Part shown: positions 34,687 to 45,684 of the stretch, piece after piece | Position numbering within the stretch: position 1 is the stretch's first letter | Layout of the letters: each line of letters starts with the position of its first letter | NCBI RefSeq assembly: GCF_050947875.1 | Contig: NC_134576.1 | Location: 52,638,255 to 52,702,254, forward strand | Origin: Dermacentor variabilis | Lineage: Eukaryota; Arthropoda; Arachnida; Ixodida; Ixodidae | Length of the DNA: 64,000 bases | Reading direction: 5' to 3' | The notes under the pieces: model-generated | Seen by the model: only the letters and a program-made list of their open reading frames with translations | What the model was told of the DNA's origin: nothing | Database searches by the model: none | Position numbers and translations under genes: made by a program

Positions 34687-34750
34687 CTCGAGGTCATGAG
34701 GCATTGCGTATACAGGCCACCCTGTATACGCAATGCCTCATAACCTCGAG
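34687..34750. repeat. 30-bp hairpin at the 5' end of the RTE-type LINE
   Basis: 34687-34716 and 34721-34750 are reverse complements with one mismatch in 30, separated by the 4-base loop CCAC. The right arm lies in the RT coding frame of the LINE, so the left arm is an inverted copy of the LINE's own first 30 bases. Confidence 0.9.
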
Positions 34751-36113
34751 CGTACCGGAATCTTGGAAGAACGCTAACATAATGCTAATCCATAAGAAAG
34801 GGTACGCCAAAGACTTGAGAAATTATAGACCGATCAGCTTACTGTCCGTTGCCTACAAACTACTTACTAAGGTAATCGCAAATAGAACCAGGAACACCTT
34901 AGACTTCTGTCAAGCAAAGAACCAGGCAGGATTCCGTAAAGGCTACTTAACAATAGATCATATTCACACTATCAATCAGGTGATGGAGAAATGTGCGGAA
35001 TATAACCAACCCTTATATATAGCTTTCATTGATTACAAGAAAGCGTTTGATTTTGTCGAAACCTCAGCAGTCATGGGGGCATTACGGAATCAGGGTGTAG
35101 ACGAGCCGTATGTAAAAATACTGAAAGATATCTATAGCGGCTCCACAGCCACCGTAGTCCTCCATAAAGCAAGCAACAAAATCCCAAAAAAGAAAGGCGT
35201 CAGGAAGGGAGATACAATCTCTCCAGTGCTATTCACAGCGTGTTTACAGGAGGTATTCAGAGACCTGGATTGGGAAGAATTGGGGATAAAAGTTAATGGA
35301 GAATACCTTAGTAACTTGCGATTCGCTGATGATATTGCCTTGCTTAGTAACTCAGGGGACCACGTGCAATGCATGCTCACAGACCTGGAGAGGCAAAGCA
35401 GAAGAGAGGGTCTAAAAATTAGTCTGCAGAAAACTAAAGTAATGTTTAACAGTTTCGGAAGAGAACAGCAATTTACAATAGGCAGTGAGGCACTGGAAGT
35501 CGTAAGGGAATACATATACTTAGGGCAGGTAGTGACAGCGGATCCGGATCACGAGGTGGAAATAATCAGAAGAATAAAAATGGGCTGGGGTGCGTTTGGC
35601 AGGCATTCTCAGATCATGAACAGCATGTTGCCATTATCCCTCAAGAGAAAAGTATATAATAGCTGTGTCTTACCAGTACTCACCTACGGGGCAGAAATCT
35701 GGAGGCTTACGAAAAGGGTTCTACTGAAATTGAGGAAGACGCAACGAGCTATGGAAAGAAGAGTGATGGGTGTAACGTTAAGGGATAAGAGAAGAGCAGA
35801 TTGGGTGAGGGAACAAACGCGACCTAATGACATCGTAGATGAAATCAAGAGAAAGAAATGGGCATGGGCAGGGCATATAATGAGGAGGGAAGATAACCGA
35901 TGGTCATTAAAGGTTACGGACTGGATCCGAAGGGAAGGGAAGCGTAGCAGGGGGCGGCAGAAAGTTAGGTGGGTGGATGAGATTAAGAAGTTTGCAGGGA
36001 CGGCATGGCCACAATTATTAACATGACTGGGGTTGCCGGAAAAGTATGGGAGAGGCCTTTGCCCTGCAGTGGGCGTAACCAGGCTGATGATAATGTTGAT
36101 GATGATGATTATT
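34721..36113 (+). mobile_element. RTE-type LINE, 5'-truncated, RT largely intact
   Basis: The frame is open from the hairpin to the TGA at 36024-36026. It encodes RT motifs in order: VPESWKNANIMLIHKKG, LRNYRPISLLSVAYKLLTKV, QAGFRKGYLTIDHIHTINQV, YIAFIDYKKAFDFVE, KKGVRKGDTISPVLFTACLQ, and an intact FADD box (LRFADDIALLSN). The C-terminal region follows (YGAEIWRLTKR, WAWAGHIMRREDNRWS, GRQKVRWVDEIKKFAGTAW). Near 36010 the frame slips, and the expected ending (GEAFALQWA) is read in another frame. The 3' end is a short (GATGAT)n tract (36084-36113). The endonuclease and the start of RT are absent. This pattern fits the RTE clade. It is enzymatically plausible in the RT core but unable to move alone. 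Confidence 0.75.
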
Positions 36114-36434
36114 GCTATGTCCTGCTTCCTTCACGCAGTGCACAAGTGTTGTCTACTTCCGGTGTACGTCAACGATATGGGTTCCCCTGCCTCTTTCCTA
36201 TGCAGTTCTTTGTCCTGAAGCTTGGGCTACATAGAGTCGATCTTGAAGACTTGCCATGGCGGGTAGAGGAAGAGCAGCACGAGCAGTATTCATTGACTTG
36301 CGCTACATGAAATGAAAAAAGCCCAACACCACCGCAGGTGTTCGCTGCAAGTTTATATGCGATGTACAATCTAAAAGGTAGCTGTTTCCAATATTTAATT
36401 CTGATAAACGTCAGATAAGTGGTGTGTAGTATAT
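36114..36434. other. No gene recognised
   Basis: Flanking sequence between the RTE tail and the Gypsy LTR; nothing identified. Confidence 0.4.
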
Positions 36435-36604
36435 TACCACATCCTATATGGTCGCCGAGGGTATGTGCCAGGCGATGAGAACGACGCTGAATTAGAGCGC
36501 GAGTGGAAAAACAGAGACGACAACGACGTCGCGTTGACTTCGCTGATAAAGTGCTTGCATACGTCCTCTACGCCGGCTTTCCCGTCTTCTACTAGGCTGC
36601 GACA
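36435..36604 (+). repeat. 5' LTR of Gypsy 1
   Basis: Starts TACCACATCC (TG in the 3' copy, so the first G has probably mutated to A) and ends GGCTGCGACA. It matches 41355-41524 over its whole length. Confidence 0.9.
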
Positions 36605-36605
36605 C

Positions 36606-36621
36606 TGGAGGAGGTGCGGGG
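36606..36621 (+). promoter_or_regulatory. Primer-binding-site-like sequence of Gypsy 1
   Basis: TGGAGGAGGTGCGGGG lies two bases after the LTR. The leader of Gypsy 2 has TGGTGGTGGTGCTGGG (48007-48022), and the minus-strand Gypsy has a similar GTAGGTGCTGGGG next to its 5' LTR. An initial TGG fits pairing with a tRNA 3' CCA. The tRNA was not identified. Confidence 0.55.
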
Positions 36622-36633
36622 TAGGATTGCTTC

Positions 36634-38037
36634 ATGCTCGGCACCCCTTCGCGGAGCCATACCTCGAAAACGGAATCACCTTCGTTCGTCGAAACTGCTG
36701 TTCACCGGTTCAGTCGCCGCCTGCTAGGCCTGACGCCCGAGTTCAACCCTTTGCAGGATCCTGTTGGAACGCGTCTACCTACTTCCGCCATGGCTACTGC
36801 AACTCCATCGCAGGTGACGCTGCAGAATCCTAAGATACCAGAAAGTTTCCATGGCGACGCTATTGAAGATGTCCAAGATTGGCTGGAACAATTTGAGCGT
36901 GTCGCCAGTTATAATGACTGGGGCTCCCAGCAAAAGCTGTCTAATGTCTATTTCGCGTTTCAAGACAGTGCGCGGACGTGGTTTCTAAACCGGGAGAGAA
37001 GTTTGACCACATGGGATGCCTTCCGCACCCAGCTGCTAGACACGTTCACTAGTACCGACAGAAGAGACACTGCGCAGCGCCTACTCGAATCCCGTATTCA
37101 AAAACAAAACGAGAGCGTAGCCATGTATGGCGAAAATATGACCCGCCTTTTCCGGAGAGCAGACCCTCAGATGGCCGAAGAAAAGAAGTTACGCTATCTC
37201 TTGCACGGAGTGAAGGAGGAACTGTTTGCCGGACTCGTGAGGAACCCACCGACGACAGTGGTCGAATTCACCAAGGAGGCCACCGCTATAGAACGGGCAC
37301 TAAAGCAACGGTACCGCCAATATGATCGCGCGAACTGGCCGGTGAATGCTTCAGTTCTACCTGAGAGCTACGGCACGTCTCTGCTTGAAGTCATCCGGGA
37401 GATTGTGCGAGAGGAGATCCCGCAGCTTGGGATTTCTCCTATGGCACCAGCGGTGGCTTCTGTCGCCGATATCGTTCGGGAGGAAGTTCGACAGGCCTTT
37501 TCGTCCCCCGACCGGCAGGTGGTGCCGCGACGACTAACCTACGCGGAAGCTGTCTGTCGTCCACCTCCCGCGACTTCGATGCTGCTGACACCGTCGACCA
37601 CTACGCCGCAGCCAGCACCGCCACCCCCGACGCCATGTTTTCGCCAGTCACAGACGCCGCCAGCTATGCCGTATCGCCGCTAGCCCATCGCTGCGCCTCG
37701 GTCTTACGGCAAATCCCCTGTGGGCTACCCGCTTCGAAAGAACGATTTGTGGCGCACTGCAGACCGCCGGCCGCTGTGCTTGCATTGCGGCGAAGCAGGA
37801 CATGTTTATCGCGCGTGCCACTGCCGCGCAGCCGGCTATCCAAGGTTTCCCAACTGCTATTACCCTGTGTTTTATGCTGCACGTACCTGCGACGAAAATT
37901 CTACAAACTTTCGGCCGGAAGGTTCAGCGACGCCTCGATGACGTTCCCCTTCTCCGGCTCGTTATACACCACCGACCCGTCGCGATTATTCTGACCCCTC
38001 TAGGGGCAGGTCCCCTAGCGCATGCCGGGGAAACTAG
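36634..38037 (+). pseudogene. Gypsy 1 gag with two premature stops
   Basis: From the ATG at 36634 the frame encodes a Gag with a retrotransposon-gag (capsid) domain: FHGDAIEDVQDWLEQFERVA, TWFLNRERSLTTWDAFRTQL, SRIQKQNESVAMY, MTRLFRRADPQMAEEKKLRY. A Pro-rich region and one CCHC zinc knuckle (CLHCGEAGHVYRAC, near 37780-37821) follow. Premature stops stand at 37681 (TAG, after MPYRR) and 37939 (TGA). The position equivalent to the natural gag stop of Gypsy 2 is the TAG at 38035-38037. Gag forms the particle that packages the RNA. The stops make this copy defective. It aligns well with the intact gag at 48034-49380. Confidence 0.85.
38028..38034 (+). promoter_or_regulatory. Possible -1 ribosomal frameshift site (GGGAAAC)
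   Basis: In the gag frame the sequence reads G GGA AAC directly before the gag stop TAG, the X XXY YYZ form of a -1 slippery heptamer. In Gypsy 2 the same place reads GGAAAAC (49371-49377) before TAA, and there pol is indeed in the -1 frame. In Gypsy 1 pol is now in the gag frame, apparently because of a later one-base indel. Confidence 0.45.
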
Positions 38038-41000
38038 AAGCAGCGACCTCCGGGGGTTGAGGTTGCAAACTATCTAGCTTTCCAAGAGCCCCCATCACCG
38101 ACGACCGACGACTCTAAAACTCCGACGTCTCCAACCGCACCCCCTGTAACCGATGCCATCAGCGCCGACCTTGTCGTTTTCATTGACGGCCACCATGGGG
38201 CCGCTCTCGTCGATACTGGTTCGCATTTTTCGATAATAAGTCAAAAGCTGGCCGACAGGTTGAGAAAAGTGAAGACGCCGTGGACCGGGCCCAACGTCAC
38301 AACTGCCGGCGGCCAGTTGATGACGCCGATCGGAAAATGCACAGCCAGGATAGTAATCGCCGGTGAAACCTTCGTCGCCACCGTCGTCATTCTGTTTGAG
38401 TGCTGCAAGGAACTTATATTGGGTATGGATTTCTTGAGAGAGTACGGTGCAGTGATTAATGTCCGCGACTTTGTCATCATATTTTCTTCGAGCTCAGACG
38501 ACGTCAACCCCGCGGAGCACCAGCGACCCCGCTTACGTATCGCCGACGACGACGTCACGCTTCCGCCTCGAAGCTGTTCCTTCGTACCTGTTATCTGCGA
38601 CAACTTGAACACCGGGACTGGTGTCGCTGAACACATCGACGCACTGGTACTGAGTCAAGGGGTTTCCATCGCCAGGGCCATAATTAACGTACACGACGGA
38701 CGCACTGAACTCCTGCTGACGAATTTTACCAGGGAACGTCGACACATTGTTAGAGGCACGGCTGTTGCTTACTTCGACGAATTCACCTCAATACAAGACT
38801 GCCTCTCAGTGGAGCACGCGACGGCCACGGTGGCCATGCCTGCCCCTGTGGTTGATATCAGTCCCACCTTGTCACCCGTTGAACGTAACAGCCTTCTTGA
38901 GCTCATCGATGAGTTTAAGAGCTGCTTTTCATCTACGTCACGAGTCAGCCAGACGCCGCTCACTAACCACCGTATTGTCACCGAAGCCGATGCCAGACCA
39001 ATTCGGCAGAATCCTTATCGTGTGGCACCGAAAGAGCGCGAGGCGATACAAACGCAAGTGAAGACGATGCTTGAGGACGGGGTTGTTCGGCCATCTAAGA
39101 GTCCTTGGGCATCGCCTGTCGTGTTGGTGAAAAAGAAGGACGGTAGCCAGCGCTTCTGCGTCGACTATCGAAAACTCAACCAGGTCACAAAGAAAGACGT
39201 TTATCGGCTGTGGCGTATCGACGATTCACTGGACAGGCTATGCAACGCACGTTACTTTTCGTCGATGGACTTGAAAAGCGGCTACTGGCAAATAGAAGTT
39301 GATGAGAGAGACCGTGAGAAGACCGCTTTCGTCACCCCTGACGGGCTTTATGAATTGCAGGTGCTCCCCTTCGGTTTGTGTTCTGCGCCAGCAACGTTTC
39401 AGCGACTCATGGACACGGTACTCTCAGGCCTCAAATGGCAAACCTGTCTGGTGTATCTCGACGACGTGATTGTTTTCTCCGTCACGTTCGAGGAACACTT
39501 ACGGAGACTAAAGACGGTCTTTGAAGCAATACGCTCAGCTGGTCTAACTTTGGAACCTGAAAAGTGCCATTTCGGCTTTGAAGAACTTCAATTTCTTGGT
39601 CACGTTGTCAGTCGTGAAGGTGTCCGACCTGACCCTGATAAAATCTCTGCCGTTGCTAATTTCCCAACGCCATCAGATAAAAAGGCCGTGCGACGTTTTC
39701 TGGGCCTTTGCGTCTACTACCGACGCTTTATTGCGGACTTTTCGCGCATCCCATGGCCATTAACGCATCTAACCAGAGAAGATGTCCCCTTCGTATGGGG
39801 TGAAGACCAGCAACGGGCATTTCACGACCTACGGCAACGGCTGTAGACGCGTCTCGTGTTCGCACACTTTGATGACGACGCTCCTACGATTTTTCATACC
39901 GACGCTAGTAATGTCGGCCTCGGCGCAGTGCTTGTACAGCGGCTGGACGGCGCCGAAAGAGTGATTGCTTACGCCAGCAGGATGGTATCAAAGACGGCGG
40001 CAAACTACTCTACTACAGAAAAAGAATGTCTCGCACTGGTGTGGGCCTTCCTGAAATTTTGGCCATATTTGTACGGTCGGTGTTTCGCCGTTGTCAGTGA
40101 TCATCATGCACTTTGCTGGCTGACTAATTTAAAAGATCCAGCTGGTCGGCTAGCGCGCTGGAGTCTTCGTCTCCAAGTGTTCAACTTCTCGGTTGTCTAC
40201 AAATCAGCGAAACGGCACACTGACGCCGACTGCCTTTCTCAGTCTCCTGTTCAGACTGCAGTGCACGACGATGATGACACGGCTTTTCTAGGTGTGCTAG
40301 ATACTGTCGCCGTTTCACGCCACCAACGCGAGGACGCAGAACTGGTACCTCTTTTTGATTACTTAGAGGGAAGAACAGGCAGCGTGCCGAGGTTATTCGG
40401 CAAAGGGCTGCCTTCATTCTGCTTACGCCACGACGTTCTGTATAAAAAGAACTTTTCACCTAGTGCCAGCAACTACCTACTCGTCATTCCCGCATCTCTT
40501 CGCGACGGAGTCCTATATGCCTGTCACAACGAGCCGACCACTGGTCACTTGGGCTACACTCGGACATTGGCAAGAATTAGGCTAAAGTACTATTGGCCGA
40601 GACTTGCGTCGATCGTGAAACGTTACACACAGACATGCCTGGATTGCCAGCGCCGCAAAGCCCTACCCGGCAAGCCAGCTGGACTGCTGCATCCTGTCCA
40701 GATATCTCAAGCGCCGTTCAATCAAATTGGCATGGACCTTTTAGGTCCGTTTCCACTGTCTACTGCCGGAAATAGATGGATAATCGTCGTCACGGATTAC
40801 CTTACACGATACGCCGAAACAGGTGCTATCCAACGTGGAACAGCAGCCGAAGCAGCGCGATTTTTTGTCGAAGCCGTCGTCCTAAGGCATGGCGCTCCCG
40901 CAGTGGTCATACCAGACAGAGGATCTGCGTTCACGGCTGCGCTTCTGGATACCGTGTTGCAACTAAGTGGTACCACTCACCGAAAGACCACGGCTTATCA

Positions 41001-41280
41001 TTCCCAAACTAATGGGCTGACAGAACGTATGAATAAGACTCTGGCAGACATGATGAGTATGTACATCGACGTCGACCACAAGAACTGGGACGAGATTTTA
41101 CCATATGTTACATTTGCGTATAACACGGCTCGCCAATTCTGCGCCGCATCAGCGATGTTAATTATGAAATTGTCCCCGACAGCCATAACTGCTCCAAACG
41201 CCGGCGGTATCTGCCCGAGGTTGTGCATGTGCTTCGTATGAAGCCATACATTTCCTCATTTCCTCATGACTTGAACTTTG
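38038..41280 (+). pseudogene. Gypsy 1 pol (PR-RT-RNase H-integrase), broken
   Basis: Protease: ALVDTGSHFSIIS, with the DTG at 38212. RT: VKKKDGSQRFCVDYRKLNQV, SSMDLKSGYWQIE, LPFGLCSAPATFQRLMD, YLDD at 39454-39465, RPDPDK, RRFLGLCVYYRRFI. A TAG at 39844-39846 interrupts just before RNase H (FHTDASNVGLGAVL, STTEKECLALVWA, VSDHHALCWL). Integrase keeps the His-Cys finger (H and GHLGYTR, then CLDCQRRK) and the catalytic D, D and E (GMDLLGPFP, PDRGSAFTA, GLTERMN). After FAYNTARQ the sequence jumps to the extreme C-terminus (YLPEVVHVLRMKPY in another frame, near 41205-41250), so the GPY/F region has been deleted. The gene is defective from at least one stop, one deletion and frame changes, although the catalytic residues remain. 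Confidence 0.9.
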
Positions 41281-41335
41281 CACCGTCTGTGCACAGCCTT
41301 CGGACGTTGGTGCATCGGGACGATGCCTTTTTTTT

Positions 41336-41354
41336 CAAAGGGGGGGGGGGGGAA
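41336..41354 (+). promoter_or_regulatory. Polypurine tract of Gypsy 1
   Basis: An all-purine run (AAAGG with about 14 G, then GAA) stands directly against the 3' LTR, the place where plus-strand DNA synthesis is primed in LTR elements. Confidence 0.75.
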
Positions 41355-41524
41355 TGCCACATCCTATATGGTCGCCGCGGCTATATGCTAGGCGATGAGA
41401 ACGACGCTGAAGTAGCGTGCGAGTGGAAAAACAGAGACGACAACGACGTCGCGTTGACTTCTCTGATAAAGTGCTTCCATACGTCCTCTACGCCGGCTTT
41501 CCCGTCTTCTACTAGGCTGCGACA
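41355..41524 (+). repeat. 3' LTR of Gypsy 1
   Basis: Starts TGCCACATCC and ends GGCTGCGACA; same length as the 5' copy. Confidence 0.9.
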
Positions 41525-41551
41525 ATATATATATATATATATATATATAAT
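41525..41551. repeat. (AT)n microsatellite
   Basis: About 12 AT units directly behind the 3' LTR; the likely target of the Gypsy insertion. Confidence 0.9.
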
Positions 41552-41706
41552 ACATACGTTTCTGACTGTCTCTATATTATGCTTTTAATATTTTTTTGTA
41601 ACTACAAGCCAAAAAAATAAGTGCTGCCATAGCTAAGCTAGAGTTGCCGCTAACTGGTGAATGTGTGAAACAGGTTATTCATAATGCTTCATCTAATCTA
41701 GACCTA

Positions 41707-42212
41707 AGGGGACATTAAAGCGAAACAATAAATCAGTTTAGACTAATGAAGCATTGTTTGAAAACCCTGCAGGCAGTCATTTAAAAAATATAGTTTGATT
41801 ATTAGATGAGAAAATGAAGGTCCGAGTATCAGTTGTTGAATTTCGCGCCGAAACTCCAGTGCCAGTACGTCAGCGTGATGTCAGGGATTCGAAAGTATCT
41901 TTTCGTATTTGGGCCACGTTGGCTGAATAAAGGTTCCCGAAACTTGCCAAGTTTAATATTTGGTTCCTTTAGAACACAATGTAGCCAATCCGTACCGCTA
42001 TATATAATTAGTAGGCCCTAGAAGATGCCATCAAAGTCCAACAAGTCACAGCCCCCAGGTGCAAGAACTTACGTAGGCGTCGCCGCCCGTATTTTGTTCT
42101 TGCGTTTTTTCTCGCTTACCAAACGTCTTATGGTTGTAAGAGTGGTGTTTTTGGTGTTGTAGAACGGTAATTTACTGATGCAGAAGAAATTATTTTTCCC
42201 TTTGTGTTCCTT
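41707..42212 (+). mobile_element. MITE copy 2 with TA target duplication
   Basis: Matches 14289-14796 from end to end, including GCATTGTTTGA, AACCCTGCAGGCAGTCATTT, GATTATTAGATGAGAAAATG, GGCTGAATAAAGGTTCC and CCGCTATATATAATTAG. TA flanks it at 41705-41706 and 42213-42214. The two copies differ at many positions, so each has been in place for some time. No coding sequence. Confidence 0.7.
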
Positions 42213-42214
42213 TA

Positions 42215-43604
42215 ACAACTATATACAAAGAACGAAAAAAAACTGTATTGGCAACTGAACCTCCAATTTTTTTGTGAAAGCCATATATGGTGGCACCACA
42301 CAAAAGTCTAACTCAATATGATGGCCTTCTGACATGTTTTGACAGGTTGTAAAGCACGTTAAATTGCCTTAAACGCTTTGTTTTTGGACCTTGACTTGTT
42401 AGGATTCCTGCCAATGCAACCATTTTAGGCAAATTGTACACAAAGCTTGGCTATCTGACCACTGCAGTTGCCGCTGAAACACCATTCTTTTCGAAATCGC
42501 GGGTGATCGTCTAGGAATACGAACACACAAGGGTGAGCGCTAACTTGCAACTGTATCATATATTTCCACAACACATTTATATAGCCCCAGAACACAAACT
42601 ACGAAAGAGCACGGAAGACAGAAGAAAACAAAGAGAATGAGCAATAGTGATGTTGACATTAATGTACAGTGCTCACGTTTTCTGCAGTGTGTGGTCACTG
42701 CAGTTTACTCCCTGCAGACATTTGCAGTTCAAGATGAGGGAAATGCCGCGCTGGTACCGTTCGTGTTCCAGCCACCAAAGAAGACATTGCCATTCCTATT
42801 TTCAAGTGAGAATGCTTCTGCAGCCCATCCATTGCTATTGCTGGGGCTATAGAAGCAATGCCAATTCTCAAGCAGAAATGGGCCATTGGTTTGCAGAAGT
42901 GTGTAAGTCCACTGCATTTGTGCCCTTATTTTTAAGGGCACACACATCACTATGTATACGTATGGCATTGAAAATAAGCTTAATGAAGAGGCATGTTGCA
43001 AGCATTCCCGGTGATGTTATGTGCATAACCAATCGGATAACTTGCCATAGTGTCTTTTCTGCCATGTTGCATGGCACGGCAAGAGGCGGCTGAATATGCT
43101 GGGTAGTAGCGCCGCTGCAATCGGTAGTGATGCACATTTTTGAAACCTTATACTTAATTGCACACTTTGCACGGCACGCTTAAGTCTGTCGCTTAGTGAT
43201 CAGATAGCCTTACAATGCTGACTCAGTACTTTTGCACACATTTGTCAAAATCCTTCCAGGTTACTTACGCACAGCATGCAGGTGTGTACATTTGACTTCT
43301 TGGCCATTATGCAGCCTAGCTTACTGTGCATTGCTCACATGTCTGAAAGACGTGCATTTCTCCGCAGCCACCTGTGTGCTTGAAATGCGAGTCGAGCGTA
43401 ACCAATGCTTTGCTAAATCTGTCTAATCTGGTAGCTAAATGCATGTTTCAGTTGTTCCTGTCCATGAAAAAAATAATGCAGGCCTAATGCACATCATGAA
43501 ATCTGTGTGAGGGGAAGACCAACGTGCTCGTGTTTCGCAACGTGATGTACACAGTGATCATCTCGAAAAGTGAGTTGGTTTTGGCACAATAGAAGTACAC
43601 CTAC
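42215..43604. other. No gene recognised; weak inverted repeat near 42.8 kb
   Basis: Around 42780-42900 related words occur on opposite strands (ATTGCCATTCCTATTTTCAAG against GAAGCAATGCCAATTCTCAAG). The stretch 42500-42600 (CACACAAGGGTGAGCGCTAAC, TTATATAGCCCCAGAACACA) looks like part of a dispersed repeat, but its class is unknown to me. Confidence 0.35.
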
Positions 43605-43700
43605 AGTTATGGCCTAATGGTTAGAGCACGGGTTGTTGTGCTGGGGGACCGATGTTCAATGCCACCGTCGGGCACGTAATTCAATTTTTTTAGGCCTCAG
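43605..43700 (+). repeat. tRNA-derived SINE
   Basis: A tRNA-like head carries TGGCCTAATGGTTAGAGCACG (A-box) and GATGTTCAATGCC (B-box), continues CACCGTCGGGCACG and then a T-run. The A-box region is shared with the minus-strand unit at 13148-13240. It lacks the Ruka body. Confidence 0.55.
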
Positions 43701-45504
43701 CTACGTGATAAAATATCAGCACCCAGCAGCCACAATCGGGAAAGTCAAATAGGGTTACCACAGAAAGCTTCACTTTAGAAGTGGCACAAGGTTTCGCCTG
43801 TAGAATTTTACAGAATGTATACTTAAAAGTATTGTAGCAAAGAAGAATGACCTGGGCCTAAATTTTGGCGCACGTGTGTGAGTGCTACACATTCGCCCGT
43901 ATTCCAGAAAAATCGGCCTCAAGTTGCGAGTGACTCTTCAGTTCCTGAGCAGGCAGGCATTTACTTTGCTTTGCAACCATTTGATCCATGCTTGCGCACG
44001 CTGGCCACTATTGTGGGCCAGTGCATAACACAGCAGGGATGGATGTCTAACTTTACATGAACTACAAGCCATACATGAGTCCGTTGAGGCAGCCTAATCG
44101 TTTATCAAACATTACCCCAAAAATATTCCCCGAAACTGATTCCCCGAGCGCCATTAAACAGTTAATGGAGTCAGTGAAACTCCATTACTCTGTCAGAAGA
44201 TACATATGAAACTTCGTAATGACTGCCCTTTCGATAATCACCTGCACTACACTTAAGGACACAGCTTAGACTCTTTCATTGCCATCGTAGATAACAACGC
44301 ACACTACAACAGGAACAAGCACCACCAACACCTCTTGAGGAGTACTCATTAGTCATTTGTCAAAACCAGAAAAATTACACCCGAGTTCACACTTTTTCCA
44401 TGTGCCCACTCTTTCCCCAGCAACCTCACAAAGGTGGAGGAAGTTCCCCTGATGTAAATCTGGGCTGTGGTCAACCTCAACGGTGCTGCCGCAAATGGAA
44501 GGGCTTCATCAAATACAATGCCACCTGTTGCAACTATACGATACTGGCAAAAGGCGCCAATGTGTACCACCTGCTGTGGACTTGCCAAAGCACATGACAC
44601 TCCTGTGAGCCCTTGCTCAGACTACCTAGAGTGGCCTCCACAGTGACTGGCATGCTGTCGTCAGTAAGTAGACTCAAGATTACTCTCACTACGAAATATT
44701 ACTTGACATTGGCACAATGCAGGATTGCGTTCATTTATATAGTTATTTTGTTTGCTGTGCTTTAAGGCTGCCTTCCAATAATTAGAAAAAGTCAACAGCA
44801 GGCACCTTTCCTTTCTTTAAGGCAAAGCTGAATTAGATGCTGAGTTGCCCTTTTGATGTTGACGCAGTTTATTGTGCAAAATTTGTTATAATGGTGAATA
44901 TCCCATGCACAAAAAATTGGCAGTCCAGTGTTTACAAAGACAAGCCCTCCCCCAAACGGTAAAAACAAGCTTTATGCGCCATTCTCCACGTGCTGCCATT
45001 AGCTAGTAGTTCGGCTCTCTCAATGGTGGTCTTTGAGTTTTATTTGCGCTTCAAAATTTAGGTTTGTTGCTTTTTCCCGCTCACTTCCGAAAACTTGTGG
45101 TCACTTCCGGTGACTTCTTGCGATTGTTAGAATACGGCTTTTTTGTAATCAAAGAAATCGTAATCTAGAGTGCGTTCTCACACTACAGTATCTCTTCTTA
45201 GGGTTAAATTTTAGATGACTTGTACAGTCACCATTAATAAATATCGTTAAATGTCATTGTAAATACAGAAAGTCAATGAAAATGCTGTGAAAATCGAGTC
45301 ACAGTGCAAGGTATGTGGTATGATCAATGACACACAGCAGTTTTTTTGCCGATTTCTCTGCGGTAGCACTTTTTTACCACTTTCTCTACGGTAACAATCG
45401 CAGCAAGGTGTACATAAAGAAACATTCCGGGTAATATTCTTAACCGGCCATGCTTCTCATTTGGGTTTGGTTTGGGAGAGTTGTGCACTTATCTGAATTC
45501 ATAT
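43701..45504. other. No gene; possible LINE ORF2 C-terminus near 44.4-44.6 kb
   Basis: On the + strand at about 44400-44597 a short frame ends with AKGANVYHLLWTCQST and a stop. The H-x-x-W-x-C arrangement resembles the ends of the I-clade ORF2s in this window. The preceding residues are not convincing. The rest of the interval shows nothing recognisable. Confidence 0.3.
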
Positions 45505-45648
45505 TGTTATGTGGAAGCATACACAACAGGAAGACGTTTATACAATATATTTGTAAGGCGATTAAGTTCTGAACCGTATGGTCAAAAGCACACCCCAGAT
45601 CAAGATCGTCTTCTTCATTATTGCTCCTTTTGAGGAATAATCATGACA
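45505..45648 (-). repeat. 3' LTR of the minus-strand Gypsy
   Basis: On the minus strand it starts TGTCATGATTATTCC and ends CTTCCACATAACA, and is preceded by a G-rich tract (GCCGGGGGTCA). It shares GATCTTGATCTGG, ACGGTTCAGA, TTAATCGCCTT and CCTGTTGTGTATGC-type words with 59956-60086, which lies beside the gag of the proximal half. Confidence 0.6.
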
Positions 45649-45684
45649 TGACCCCCGGCTGCTGAAGCACCATCACGGTACTTG

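Larger units (their letters stand above)
36435..41524 (+). mobile_element. Ty3/Gypsy LTR retrotransposon 1, structurally complete
   Basis: Two 170-bp LTRs (36435-36604 and 41355-41524) bound a PBS-like site, gag, protease, RT, RNase H, integrase and a polypurine tract, all on the + strand. ATAT stands on both sides (36431-36434 and 41525-41528), consistent with a 4-base target duplication, although the right side is an (AT)n run. The LTRs differ at about ten of 170 positions by eye, so the insertion is not recent. Protein order PR-RT-RH-IN places it in Ty3/Gypsy. No env-like frame was seen. Confidence 0.9.

Noticed and set aside
36465..36833. Open frames across the Gypsy LTR and leader
   Set aside because: They overlap the LTR and the gag start in another frame; the gag frame is the one with domain content.
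42729..43137. Overlapping frames near 42.7-43.1 kb as a possible host exon
   Set aside because: No frame has motifs on either strand, and the region contains inverted similar words, so it is more likely a repeat.
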